Part shown: piece by piece, positions 37,670 through 50,970 of the stretch
Numbering within the stretch: position 1 is the first letter of the stretch
Layout of the letters: each line of letters opens with the position of its first letter
Source of the DNA: Cacajao melanocephalus
Lineage: Eukaryota > Chordata > Mammalia > Primates > Pitheciidae
DNA: 64,000 bases
Assembly (NCBI GenBank): GCA_963573385.1
Contig: CAUYLG010033112.1
Span: 1-64,000, forward strand
Reading direction: 5' to 3'
Notes under the pieces: model-generated
Seen by the model: only the letters and a program-made list of their open reading frames with translations
The model's database searches: none
Told to the model about the DNA's origin: nothing
Made by a program: the position numbers and the translations under genes

Positions 37670-37857
37670 AGTTTTTCTTTTCAACAGCACAACAAGAGCT
37701 CCTCAATGACAGAATCTTCATGAATGACTTCTTAGAAAAATAAGAAAATGGAGTCTAATAAGCTGCAGAGAGCCATGCTACAGCTGTTCCTAGCCTGTGG
37801 CCAGCTACGCTTTTACCATCATCATTATTCCTGAGTAAATTATACTATGAGGTTTAC

Positions 37858-38048
37858 CTCTCCGTCCACATTCTGTAAACCATACTGCTCACAGATAGAG
37901 ATCAGCTTCTTCCGGTTCAGGTGACCATCACGGGTGATCCCCAAATCTTCACACACTTCTTGCAGTTTCTCTTCTATCCAGTCTTGGGGAGGCGAAGATC
38001 CGCTCTGTGAAGCATTCAAGTCATCTGGGTTCCAAAACCTTAACTGGC
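37858..38048 (-). CDS. NIN: NIN coding exon with degenerate EF-hand (~exon 7)
   Basis: 191 nt: two bases finishing Gly, then 63 codons from QLRFWNPDD to NVDGE. Acceptor AG at 38049-38050; donor GTAAAC from 37857. The segment DLGITRDGHLNRKKLISICEQYGL-like aligns with an EF-hand helix-loop-helix, but the loop has Gly at position 1 and Lys at position 12, so calcium binding is doubtful. It corresponds to the third EF-hand of ninein. The serine-rich NASQSGSSPPQDW linker precedes it. The exon ends on a codon border. Confidence 0.95.
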
Positions 38049-39039
38049 CTGAGACAGAAGCATATGTGGCATGGTTTCCAAAGGAATTGCAAAAAGAGAG
38101 CGTACCTATTTTCAAAGAAAACTGTGCTTTTTGAAAATAAAAATTATAAGAAAAAGACAATACATGTCAATTCCATTTTGATTTGGTCCTGAAGCTTACA
38201 TGAAACAGAATCATTGGTCCTAAGGCAGCAAGTAGAGCAAATGGGCACTTTTTTGGTCCCTGACAAATCATACCTGTGTAACAATTTCCTGTGCAATACT
38301 GCCAAGTTCTAGGCTTGTTTTATTTCAACTGAGCACATCACAAGCTTAGGCTGTAGTGATCATAAGAGAAGGCTGGTTGAGGGCCATTATCGAGAACTGT
38401 ATAAGCCCTATCTCAACTATAGCTACCAGAACGTATTACCTCCATTTTCCTTCCAGTCTAAGTACTACAGCATCTTTTGCTGAGAATAAAATAATTTCAT
38501 GATAAAATTCTCAAGACTAGCCCGTTCCCAAATCTTTACACATGAATATTCTGTCATACAGAAACCAACAGTCCAAGTGGGAAAAAAAAAAATCAATGGT
38601 TGCAAGCTGTAAGTTCCCAGTTATCTATATACATTAAGGTAAATTCCATTTGAAGACTTAAGGATTAAACTACTTATTTAAAAATCGAAAGTGCTTTTTT
38701 ATTCTCTATTAAAAGTCCTCACTTCTAAATTTTACACTTACACATTAGAGATTCTGTAAAGTCATTACTTAAACATGAGCTAATTACCAGCACAATTTTG
38801 TGTGCCTGGAAAAACCTCAGAGGATGGAAAGGCACATTTAGTGCTACTTCCACTCTTTACTGACAGGAATTAAGCCCATTACTGCTGTGTCGCTCCATGC
38901 TGGCGACCTAGAGAACAGGTTATAATTACACCTTAAGGACAAGTTAATCCACTGAGGGCTGTGAACTGGGCTGAGGTTCTGTTAGCTGAACCACAGTGCC
39001 ATCTGGTGGCCACAGGATCAATGTGTTCTGATGCTGCTT

Positions 39040-39336
39040 TTTTTTTTTTTCTTTTTGAGATGGAGTCTTGCTCTGTCACCCAGGCTGGGGTGCAGCGGCA
39101 CAATCTTGGCTCACTGCAACCTCCACCTCCCAAGTTCAAGCAATTCTCTGCCTCAGCCTCCCAAGTTTCTGGGATTACAGGTGCCCACCACCATGCCCGG
39201 CTAATTTTTGTATTTTTAGTAGAGACAGGGTGTCACTGTCTTGGTCAGGCTGGTCTTGAACTCCTGACCTCGTGATCCACCTGCCTCGGCCTCCCAAAGT
39301 GGTGAAATTACAGGCGTGAGCCACCGGGGCCAGGCC
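39040..39336 (-). mobile_element. Alu with short target-site duplication
   Basis: Poly(T) then GAGATGGAGTCTTGCTCTG; ends GGGGCCAGGCC. CTGATGCT at 39028-39035 and 39337-39344. Confidence 0.92.
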
Positions 39337-39384
39337 CTGATGCTTCTTAAATACATGTGAAACTTGTCAAGGGATGCATTTTTA

Positions 39385-39680
39385 AATTTATTTATTATTT
39401 ATTCTTATTTTTTGAGACACAGTCTCTGTTATCCCAGCAGGAGTGCAGTGGCAGAATCATGGATCACTGCAGCCTCCAACTGTCAGGCTTAATGAATTCT
39501 CCCACCTCACCCTCCTGAGTAGCTGGGACAACAGGCACATGCTACCACACCTGACTATTTTTAGTAGAGACGGGGTTTCGCCATGTTGCCCAGGCTGGTC
39601 TCGATCTCCTGGGCTCACGTGATCCTCCATCTTGGCCTCCCAAAGTGCTGGGATTACAGGTGTGAGCCACTGTGTCTTGC
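39385..39680 (-). mobile_element. Alu (sense to NIN)
   Basis: TTATTATTTATTCTTATTTTTTGAG tail region, ends CTGTGTCTTGC. Flanking repeat CAAGGGATGCATTTTTAA (39368) / CAAGAGATGCATTTTAA (39681). Confidence 0.9.
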
Positions 39681-39980
39681 CAAGAGATGCATTTTAATAA
39701 GTCACTATTTAGGACTGTTAGCAAATTAATTTCAAAGTCTATTTAAAGGAGAAATTAGCCCAGAAGTGAAATTATACATCTTAGTTGCCATTTCTTGCAT
39801 AATATTAAACGTTAAGATTTTAAAACTAAGAGCTATCAATTGGGAATAAATTTTGTGTTGCTGTTGTTCTTAATGTTAATTCCCAGCTGTCCTCCAGCAT
39901 AAGAGATCAGAAAGTTGGGGTCTGGAGAGTACTCAGCAGCCCTTCCCTTCCAGGCACCTCTTGACACATTCGGCTCTTAC

Positions 39981-40020
39981 CTTCCGCTTCATACTCCTCA
40001 CTCCGTTGTGTCTTCCAGTG
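39981..40020 (-). CDS. NIN: NIN coding exon, 40-nt (~exon 6)
   Basis: Only 40 nt: 13 codons HWKTQRSEEYEAE plus the first base of a Gly codon. Acceptor AG is at 40021-40022 and donor GTAAG starts at 39980. It is too short for ORF finding; it was placed because it links the DCSE end of the preceding exon to the QLRFWNPDD start of the next one in frame. It is asymmetric (enters phase 0, leaves phase 1), so skipping it alone would shift the frame. The 13.1-kb intron separating it from the upstream exon is the largest complete intron here. Confidence 0.9.
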
Positions 40021-40354
40021 CTAGAGAAGGCAAGAGAAGATTAGTGTGCTTTAGAACATATTCAGAAAGAACTGTCCTAGCTTTTCCTAGAGGAGATCAC
40101 TCTCTGGCTCTGAAAACATCATCTAAGTCAGTCACATAATTTCAGGACTCTAGTGTATCTATCTAGATGAGTTAACCAGCCAATCTGGACAAGACTCCTA
40201 AGAAACACCACACAGCCTGCTGCAGCATTTCACCAAGGATTTGCCCTGATTTGCTAGGTCACTTATTCAACAGCAAAACCTATCACAACCAATTAAACCC
40301 AGCCAAAGCAAGTATCCAGTATCCGTCAACCAACAATATTTGTACACATGCATT

Positions 40355-40700
40355 TATGCATTTATTCTTCAATAAATGTGTACTGAGTGCTTCTTTTTGT
40401 GCTAGGTACTGTGCTAGGTCTTGGTAATACAACCATGAACAGGACAAACATATTTCCTGCCTTGAGAAGTTTATATGCTAATGAAGACATGCAGACAAGA
40501 AAACAGGAAGTACAACAGGGTAGTATTTTAAGTGCTACGACAAGAAAGTTCAGGATGCCATGTGGCTTCCCAAATGGGATACTTGAGACTTGGTAGATCA
40601 GGAAGAAGCAATGTCTAAACTGAGACCTGAAGGATAAACTACAGAGAGCCAAATGAAAGAAGGGGGCAGCTGTTATTTGCTGAAGCAAGGAAGCAAGAAT
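40355..40700 (+). repeat. Second copy of the unassigned old repeat
   Basis: ATTCTTCAATAAATGTGTAC, GTGCTAGGTACTGTGCTAGG, CATATTTCCTGCCTTGAGAA and GAGACCTGAAGGATAAAC follow the same order as the copy at 20530-21060. Confidence 0.45.
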
Positions 40701-42524
40701 GAGCTTGGTGTAGCTGTAGCATAGTGAGGTGACAGATGCAATTTAAAGTAAGTAGGCTAGAGAAAGTGTGAGTTAAGTAAAATGTACATTACCAGTAAAT
40801 GACATTAAAGGCAGTTCATTTACCTGAATTGGACTATTTCTGCCCTTCTCATGCTTCATTACACCTGCCTCTTCTCCAAAGTCACAGCATACAGTCGCAC
40901 TTACACATCTGTTTACTGCACAAAAGTGCCCTGCTAAGGGCACAATTCAGGACCAAAATCCAGCCCTCGCTCCACTGGCTGGGCAGGTACGGGTCGTCTT
41001 TTGAGCAGCTGCAACAAGCAGGTCCATCATGGCTGAGGCTTCCAGCAAATGGCTTCAGCCTCTCCAGCAAGCTGCCTAAAACTAATCAGTGTTATCGGGG
41101 GTTACTACAACCATTCAAGAAAACCCTGCTAGGAAAGGTGAATCCCGCTTTTAAAACTGTGCTACTGTCATGGCAATGATCCAGCTTTATGAATGAAGGT
41201 GTCTTTGGTAACAAACAACCAGCACATTTTCTGGATAGCTGAACTGTACAAAGCTAGCTGATTTCTTAGAATCCAAAAATAAATTCCACAGGAAAGTCAG
41301 CCTAATTAATACCTGTCTCCAGAACTTGGATTCCTCATGGCAGATGGTGTGCCAGGTAAAATGTTTAGATGAAATGTTTTTTTTTTCAGTAGTTTGTTCA
41401 AGTTAATATGAGTTGAAGTTCTTCTTTCAGGCAACCTACACTCATCTACTTTATTCTCCACACTCACTAGTGGTAGTTCTCTCCCCTTAAATAAGGGCCA
41501 ACCACCGATCACGGTTTCACAGGTCCATATTTTACTTAGGAAGATATTTAAGACAGTACGAATTCAGAGAGTTCATCTTATTTGGCCATACCAAGCGGAC
41601 AATGCTGAGATGGGTTATTGTTAACAAAAAGAAGACAACAAAAGGCCATAACACCAAATGTTTAAGTTCACTACAATTCATTCAGATTACAATGGAAAGT
41701 CACTAATAAACATGGTATCAATGAAAACTGAATTAAGACACAGTGTGATTTTTGCTTGTGATAACCATTTCATCAGCTCACTCAGCCTACATTTTACATA
41801 AAGATGTCTCTACAATCTAGTGGATGTATGAGGCACAGTGGGGATAGGGGGTCAGTGGTAAAGTCAACAGTCCTTCATATATTGTCTTACATTCTCATTT
41901 TGGGGCAGAATTAAACCGTTTTCACAAATTTTAAATCAACAAAATCATCCTGCCTGTCTGCCCCTTCACATTTATTTCCCTATTCAACAGAGCATACAAT
42001 TTAAATGCTCATACTACTTTGACATCCAAAATTATGAAAATTCACTATTTAGCATACCAGTTGGAAATACCCCAGAATTAAATCCACTAATTCCAGCTAT
42101 GTCAAATAAAACAGGGTTTTATGGTCTCAGAGCCCTTGGTCAAAACCTACTAAATCACAAGCGGGGGATGATTTCTAACAGCAGAAACTAATGAGAGAAA
42201 TGGCAGAATATGTTATCACTGGCCCCAAACTATAAATATAGTCCCAGTTGGAATATACAGCTGTAAAAATGCAATACACACACCTTCAAAAAATTCTTCT
42301 CATTACTAAACCAGTGGCTCATTTAATTCTCAATTCATTTGAAAATAGTGAGCACAGAATTCAGAGAAGCAAGATGCTCCAATATACTGTTTCCAACATC
42401 TTATGAGTCCCTGGGACTGGGTGCCTATGTCCGATTCACTCTCTGGGACAGTACTTTCCTGCTCCTTTCTTCCCTGGACTCTTATATTCCTAACAAATAA
42501 GGGATCGAATATGGAAGCCACCAC

Positions 42525-42730
42525 TGCATAGACTCAGGAGCCAGAGTGCCTGGTGCTGAATCCTGGCTTCCTACCAGGTTGGCCTTAGGCAAGTTTCTTG
42601 ACTTCTGCCTCAGGTTCTCTGACTATCAAATGGGAACAAAGTAGTACATATTTCATGGAGTTATGGTAAAGTGCTTAGAACTGTGCCTGGCAAATAGTAA
42701 GTTCTATACAATTTTGTTATTTTTATTAGA
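42525..42730 (+). mobile_element. MIR
   Basis: Plus-oriented MIR: CAGGAGCCAGAGTGCCTGG, GGCCTTAGGCAAGTTTCTTG, CTATCAAATGGGAACAA, GCTTAGAACTGTGCCTGGCA. Confidence 0.8.
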
Positions 42731-42907
42731 CATATGTTTATATGATTCATGTAGAATTTTCTTTTAATTCCCATGTTTAAACTTAAAGCATTCAATTGGG
42801 TAGGACTGGGTAGGTATCTGTTATTCATACACATTTGTAAGAAAAATGCCAAGTCTCCCCAGCAGAGAAGCAAGGAACACAGACAATTCACATAAGAAGC
42901 AACATAA

Positions 42908-43630
<723 letters not shown>

Positions 43631-43814
43631 TTATACAATTAGACCATCCCAAAGAGGCATTCCTGGGACGGTCCAACCCAACAGTGCCAGATACGGCACG
43701 GTCTTTGAAAGTCCAGGCAGCATCCTCATCTTTAATGATTTCACACAAAATCTTAAGGCAAGTGGGGATGGGGGTTGAGGGAAAAGGACAGTTTAAGCAT
43801 GGTTTTTGTTTGTT

Positions 43815-44080
<266 letters not shown>

Positions 44081-45039
44081 TAAACATGCTTTGAAGTCTT
44101 CTGGGAATAGTGGTATCCTAAGCATTCCTCCCAAGATCCTTTTTAAGAAACACAGATCCAGCCAGGACCACCCTGCTCAAAGGAGAAGCGGGCTTATGCT
44201 AATGGCTACATCTTCATTCCAAGACCACCTCAGTTGGAGATGGGGCTTAACTCACTGATGTGAAGTATTCTGTGCCTTTTCCTACCTAGCCTCCATCAAG
44301 GGTCTGTTCCCTCAGTAAGAAGGAGAAAAGCACAGAGTGGCTGAGCATTTGTTATTAAATTGCTATTTCAGGGGGTGGGTGGGGGAAGATTCAATTCATT
44401 CATTCACAGCTCATTTATTTTCATTCTCACTGCCTGGAGCCAGTAGTTCCAATTAAAAAGCAGGGAGAGAAGGAGGGGAAGGCAGGTTAGAAGGTTGGGG
44501 GGATTAAATCATTTGGTTGCTGGTGGTGGTCCAGGGAGGCATCATTCTGGAAGTGGGTCCTTTAATTGCTGATGGCTTAGCCAGCACAGTGGAAGCCTGG
44601 CAGGTGGCCTGTAGACACAGATCTGCCATGAGCACTAGGAGGAATATTATCACAAAGTCTTTGGAAAAGTAGTGGGGAAAGGGAGAGACAATTGCTGAGA
44701 TGTGTTCACGAGACTGAATTCATGAGAAAAGATTTTTTATTTCTTCCCTTGAAATGTATGTAGCCACTCATTAGAGAAAGAATGGATATCAACACACACA
44801 AAAAAGCATTCTGTGAGACTTCAGTTTCTCCCTAATCTGGAGGCACAGTTGTAGACAGTTAAGTACAAGGGTTTGGCAGAGAGGCTGTTTGGGTTGTTTG
44901 GCTCTGCCAGTTTCTGTGACCTCTCAGTATGTTACAAAGTAGGGAGGACACTCCAGTGTACCCAAAGGGACACGGAATCATATGCTTGGCACTTAGGAAA
45001 CCTTAGCTGTTGCTCCTATTTCAGTCTGAAAAATGATGT

Positions 45040-45265
45040 CATTAGGGGTTTGAACTGCAGAGCCATATTCGAGTTCAATTTCAGCTCTACCTCTTACTTG
45101 TGGTGTGACCTTGCGCAAGTTACTTAACCTCTGTGTGCCTCAGTTTCCTCATGAGTACATGAATGACAACACCTAGCTCTGACGGCATGCTTCATATTTG
45201 GAAAGCACTTACGACAGTGCCAGTAATTGCTAAGCATTTGTTAAGTAAATAAATATGACAATTAA
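45040..45265 (+). mobile_element. MIR
   Basis: CAGCTCTACCTCTTACTTGT, GACCTTGCGCAAGTTACTTA, CTCAGTTTCCTCATGAG and GCACTTACGACAGTGCCAG give a nearly full MIR in plus orientation. Confidence 0.85.
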
Positions 45266-45639
45266 TATTCTTACCACTTGGATGTATAAAACTAGGACAA
45301 GGGGAGAAGAAAGAAACAGCAGACAGACCAGGGCCAGCTTTAAAGAACAAGCCCAGAAGAGAGACTCTTTAAATGCTACAGCCTTGATACGTTAACTGCC
45401 TAGATTCAGTCATTTCACAATGCATCCATATATCACAACATCATGTTGCACACTGTAAACATACATGACTTTTATAATTATACCTTAATAAGGCTAAGAA
45501 GATCCCCAGGAACCACAGCTTTGAGCATGATGATTGTGATGAAGCAATGAACTTCCAATTCAACTTAAGATCAGGGCTTCCCCTGGGTCCCTCCCTATAG
45601 ACAGTGTCCCCTGCAGACAGTGCCCCGTAGGCAGCCACA

Positions 45640-46260
45640 GAATGACAGGGGCTACCTTGCCCTTATTACCATGCCAGTGTACTGGCAACAGTCCCATTGA
45701 GAGTAGGCAGAGGGGAGAAGGTCAGATGAGGTTGTCCAGCCCCAAAATAATTGCTCAGAAGACAGTCCCCACACACCTCAGGCAGACAAAGGGAGTCCCC
45801 TCCGAATCCACTCTGTGGGCCATGCATCTCAATGTCATGCTGGCCATTGTAGCCAGCTCTTGGGTTGTCCTACAGCTGGACAAGGGTGCCCCGCACACGT
45901 CGGCTGCACAGGCGGCACCGATTTCTGGAATGCTTTCTTTGGAGGGACACCTGCTTTGCTGGACCGCAGAGCAGATGGCCCCAGCCTCCTGGATCTCCAG
46001 CTTCCAGCCCTGAGGCTGGGCCAGCATCTGCAGCCTGTGGTCCTGGTGTGGCCCCTGCCCACAATAGCGCAGCCACCACCCCCACCAGCCATCTGCTCCA
46101 GCGCAGACCTTTGCGCCCTGCAGAATGTACGGCTAATTAAAATCATTACGGGGGCAGACTTGGGCCGTTCTTTCCCAGCAGAGGTTGCTGAGCTGATCTC
46201 AGCAGCCGCAGAGCCTGAAGTAGATTTTTTTTTTTTGAAAGGAGAAAGCCCCGTAAACTC
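45640..46260. promoter_or_regulatory. GC-rich intronic island, possible enhancer
   Basis: Markedly more GC- and CpG-rich than the AT-rich surroundings, no repeats recognised. Contains E-box CAGATG/CATCTG sites at 45972-45977, 46025-46030 and 46090-46095 and TAATTA at 46134-46139, followed by ATTA at 46145-46148. Long open frames on both strands overlap here; that reflects few AT-rich stop codons and they show no protein similarity I know. Enhancer function is inference only. Confidence 0.35.
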
Positions 46261-49200
46261 CAAGAGAGGAGGAAGGAAATGTACTAGAATAACATAGCTC
46301 CCCAAACAAACTGAGCTGTAGTATGCATTTAGAAGAGCAGCACACTCAGCGAAGCGCATGAGGTCTCTGAAAAAAACGGACATCAGTTTAAGGAGAGTGC
46401 TCATGAAAGAAACTTTAAGACTTAAAAAAAAAAAAATACAGCATCCATGGCATATTTCACTAATAGTCCTCAGTATCTATAAAGCCTGTGCTCTGAGCTG
46501 GGTAGTGGAAGTTGAGTGCACACGGCAGGGCTGGCTATTGTTTCTGCAGGGACACACTTCCTGAGACTGTGGTTCATTTTCCACTATGCCACCTTTGAAG
46601 GCAAAGGCAATGGAGAGCCTGACAGCCCAGCTCCCAATCTCTCCATTCTGAACCCTGGGACAAGCTCCTGAGTCCAGGGTTGTCACGACCAGAATGCAAA
46701 TCAGTGCCTTTATCGTTAAAGGCAATTAAGTGCTACAAGTGCATGCAAATAACAGGAATTAATACGATTTTTAAATGCACACACATTTAGATAAGTCCTA
46801 CTACACTGAAGGCTAAAAAGCCTTTGGTATTGCTGGTGCGAGAAAATGCTGAATTTAAGAGTTTGGGCCTTAAGCCTCCTCTCCTACCAAGGTTGGGGAC
46901 TAGTTTTGGTCCACTGGATTTTAAAGTCCTTAAAGGAAAGAGATTTAAAAAAATACTTCTCCTGTTCCTCAGAGTTGCTCAGTAAATACCGAATACTACT
47001 TTTCTGTTGGGAGGTATTTAAAGATATGTAGGACAGAAAATGTCACTGTCATAATGAAAATTAATTCTTGATTTCTTGTCTGTTTTACTTTCTAGTTAGA
47101 AAATAAATATCAGAAATTGTTGATATGGAAGGAGGCGAGGGTGGGATCTGGTCTCCAACAGAATTCCCACTGGGATCAAGTCAGGAAGGCTTACCAGTTC
47201 ACCAGAGCCTAAAAGTATGTGTCAGAAAAAGAGACATTTTATTAGCTTTGAAGGGGCTTCTTTCTGTCACTTTCAAGTGATCTACAATTGCATCTTGAAT
47301 GAATGTTTCATCTCTGGGAATAGCCAGATGATCCGATAAGACTTAAGACATACAAAGGAAAAGACTGGAATTCCATTTAAAAAAAGAAGAAGAAGAAGAA
47401 GTCTATCCTGAAGACATCATAGTCTTGGTGGAATAAAACTTGCTTTGTCAAAGACCGGAACAGAAAATTTAACAAGGGAGTAATAGGAAAATAGGTGCAT
47501 TTCAGCTACAAAAGATCTTAGCAGAACTTCTCTCGGTTATTAAGTTTATTCCAGAATTAAATATTGACTCTGTACGATGTAAATGAATAATTCATAAACT
47601 GCAAAGTTATGCATACATGAAAACGAACATAAGGGAAAAGATAAGTCAGTTTCACACTTCTTGAAGAAGTCTGATTTTATGTAGGGTAGTAAAATCAGTT
47701 TGTCTTTTTTAAAGCTTTTTAACCACCACCTTCCCATCCTCCTGCCCTCAGAGTCCCAACACAAAGACTGGATTTGCTTGTACTGTAGTCATCAGCTTTA
47801 ACTTTTCTCTCAGGTCCTCACTGTGCAAGCCAATGGTTTTGGCTTACACTACTATTGTCTACAGCTGGAGAAATGATTGTTTAAATACCCCTTGCTGTTG
47901 ATAAGAATCTTACTAGACCCGATTTATTCCCTGTGGAGGAAAACAGTTAACAAGGTGTACCCTGTTTTCAACCAGGGCAGAAAGCAAAGATGCCCTGCCC
48001 CAATTGTATTAATTGCACAACCTTTTCTACCGGGTCTGAGTAATTGAGAACAGAAGTGAGAATTAGTTTAGTTTTGTTTTCCCTTCCACCTACCCTCAGA
48101 AGAAACATGAGCATAAAATTCAAGGTCAGTTCAGTAGCTATTAATATGCAAGGGAAAATATGTCCTCTTCTGAATCTCACTTGTTTCTCAAGAAAGTAAA
48201 GCAGAAACAGTGACAACCAAAACTTTTTCATTAATTACATCTTAGGCTGGAATCAAGAAGATGTTCTTTGTTAGTCTGGATTAATTCAGAATAGAAATGG
48301 CCAACTGAATTGACTTGAGTGACAATGATCCCATAAAAAAAGAAAGGAAATCACCACTTTCTTTTCAATATCACCCACGATGAGAGGTCAGACTCCCAAG
48401 GGACCCATTTGCCAGATAAACACGTGACATCGTAAGTCATGTTAGACCTGTCACTTGTAAATTAGCACATTCTGTTTCAGGATTTCCAAATGAAATTCTG
48501 AAATGCATCTTTTAGTGCTGAAAATTTAGCAAGGTTACAGTAGCCTTTCCCTACAGAGTAGTTTTATTGCCTTGTAAACTAAACTTGGTAGGAGAAACAT
48601 GCTTAATAGCTAGGTTATATATTTGCTGTTCAGCAGGAAAGAATCAAAGTGCCTGATAAAAGCATGGGGTGGGGGAAGGGATGGAAACTACTAAGATGTT
48701 CACAATTTATGTTGGGGCTTTAACATATAGGAACTAAAACAAAAGTAAAACGTGATCAAAAGCCACTCATAATAAGATTTATTTTCATACCTTCTACTCG
48801 GGGGAGGAGGCCAAGGTGGCGGAACATTTGCTACCCCTAGTAACGACACGGGCTCTCCCACCATGCCCCCCACACAACGTGCACTCTGAATAGGCACCAG
48901 ATGAGCTCCAAGTCGCTTGTAAGTATCAAAGCCTGAAGCTCCACAGTGGACTTACAGTAAATATAAATTTAGTTGCTTCAAAGCAATCTCTAGAATAGCC
49001 TCCCTCTCACATGCCTGTATTTCTAGATGCTTTCTTGAATGGGAAATGAAGGGTGGAGTTGTAAGTAGACTGCAGAGAATGATTTTCAGTAGTCACTGAG
49101 GATGACCCATAATTTGGGTTTTGCTTATGGGCAAATAGGAAAAGGCCTGCCAAATAAGGATGCTGAGAAAACACTGTGAACCACTAACCCAAGAGCCTAG

Positions 49201-50336
49201 GAATGAATTCTGCCTGACTTGTGGAAACCTCCCCTCAGAGGCAAAAGAGGAGAAATTATTGTTATTTTTTAAAGATTTATTTAATTCAGATGAAGATGCT
49301 TATAGAGAGAAATTATTATTTTATCTTTTCAGATGACTGTCTGCTCACTAACCCCTATGGATGCGTTCCTAAAAAGAAGCCAGCCCCCTTGGGGACAAGT
49401 TTTACAGGAGTTGTGACACTATTCTACTCCATTGCCCACCCCTCCACAATCCTCAGAAAAATAAAACTATTCTCTGATGCAACCTAGAGCTGAAATTAGT
49501 CTTCTGTTGAGTAGCAACAGTCAGATTTCCCCTCTCTTTAACTTCGGATGATGAGTTTGGGCCCCTTTATTGTGTTCATCACAAAAGGCAAAAGTCATTT
49601 CAGGAAAAATCAGGAATGTCTGAGAGCAGGGGAAACTGTAGTCCAAAGGGGAGCTGAGATTCCCTGCTTCCCCTAAGCCCTGATCCGAAGTCAAAAGAAA
49701 ACTGCAATCAAAACAAAGGCGGCTGGATCCAGCTCCCCGTGTTACAACTCCTTAGGAAATAGTCAGTCATGTCAGAGGAGACTCGGACCTAGTTCCTCCT
49801 TCCACATCGCCCGGTGGCCCCAAGATTAAGTATGAGCCCAAGGAATAAATTCCCAACATCCCCAAAGAGAGGAGACAGAAGAGCTTCTGGCAACCAAAAG
49901 GGAGAAAAAGCAGCCAGCAGTATAATAAAGAACTGTCAGATTCAGAACTCACTGTAAGAAGAAGAAATCAATTCCACACATCGTTGAGAATTTTTTCCTC
50001 CCTACACTCCACAGCTGGAGGCCACTCTAGAGCAGGGAAGATCACCTGGGTCTCCTAAGAGACCTGCACAGCTTCTGTAGAAGGGAGGGGGGTTTCTAGA
50101 GCAAGCTTATGCTGCCCATTGCATGAATTTCCATAGGCCAACAGATTGGCCCTCAACTGCTGAGGCTAATATGGAAAGTGGCCAGAAACAGGAATGCTGT
50201 CCTGACACAATAGTAAGTAACAAGACTGATGCCTTGACAAGGCTGAGCCACAAGATTCCCACAAACACAGGAGTGAAGGCAGTGGGTGTGACCCATAACC
50301 ACAGCTGCTGTGGAAAGCAGGGCTTTGCCCTTTTAA

Positions 50337-50970
<634 letters not shown>

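Larger units (their letters stand above)
38049..39980. other. NIN intron (1.9 kb)
   Basis: Two minus-strand Alus at 39040-39336 and 39385-39680; 38050-39030 is without named features. Confidence 0.75.

Noticed and set aside
40799..41179. 126-codon plus-strand ORF
   Set aside because: No family resemblance and no splice or promoter context; lies in intron of NIN.
45815..46404. Overlapping ORFs of up to 189 codons on both strands
   Set aside because: Frames on both strands are open at once in a GC-rich, stop-poor segment. No domain, no known family, no splice context; treated as composition.
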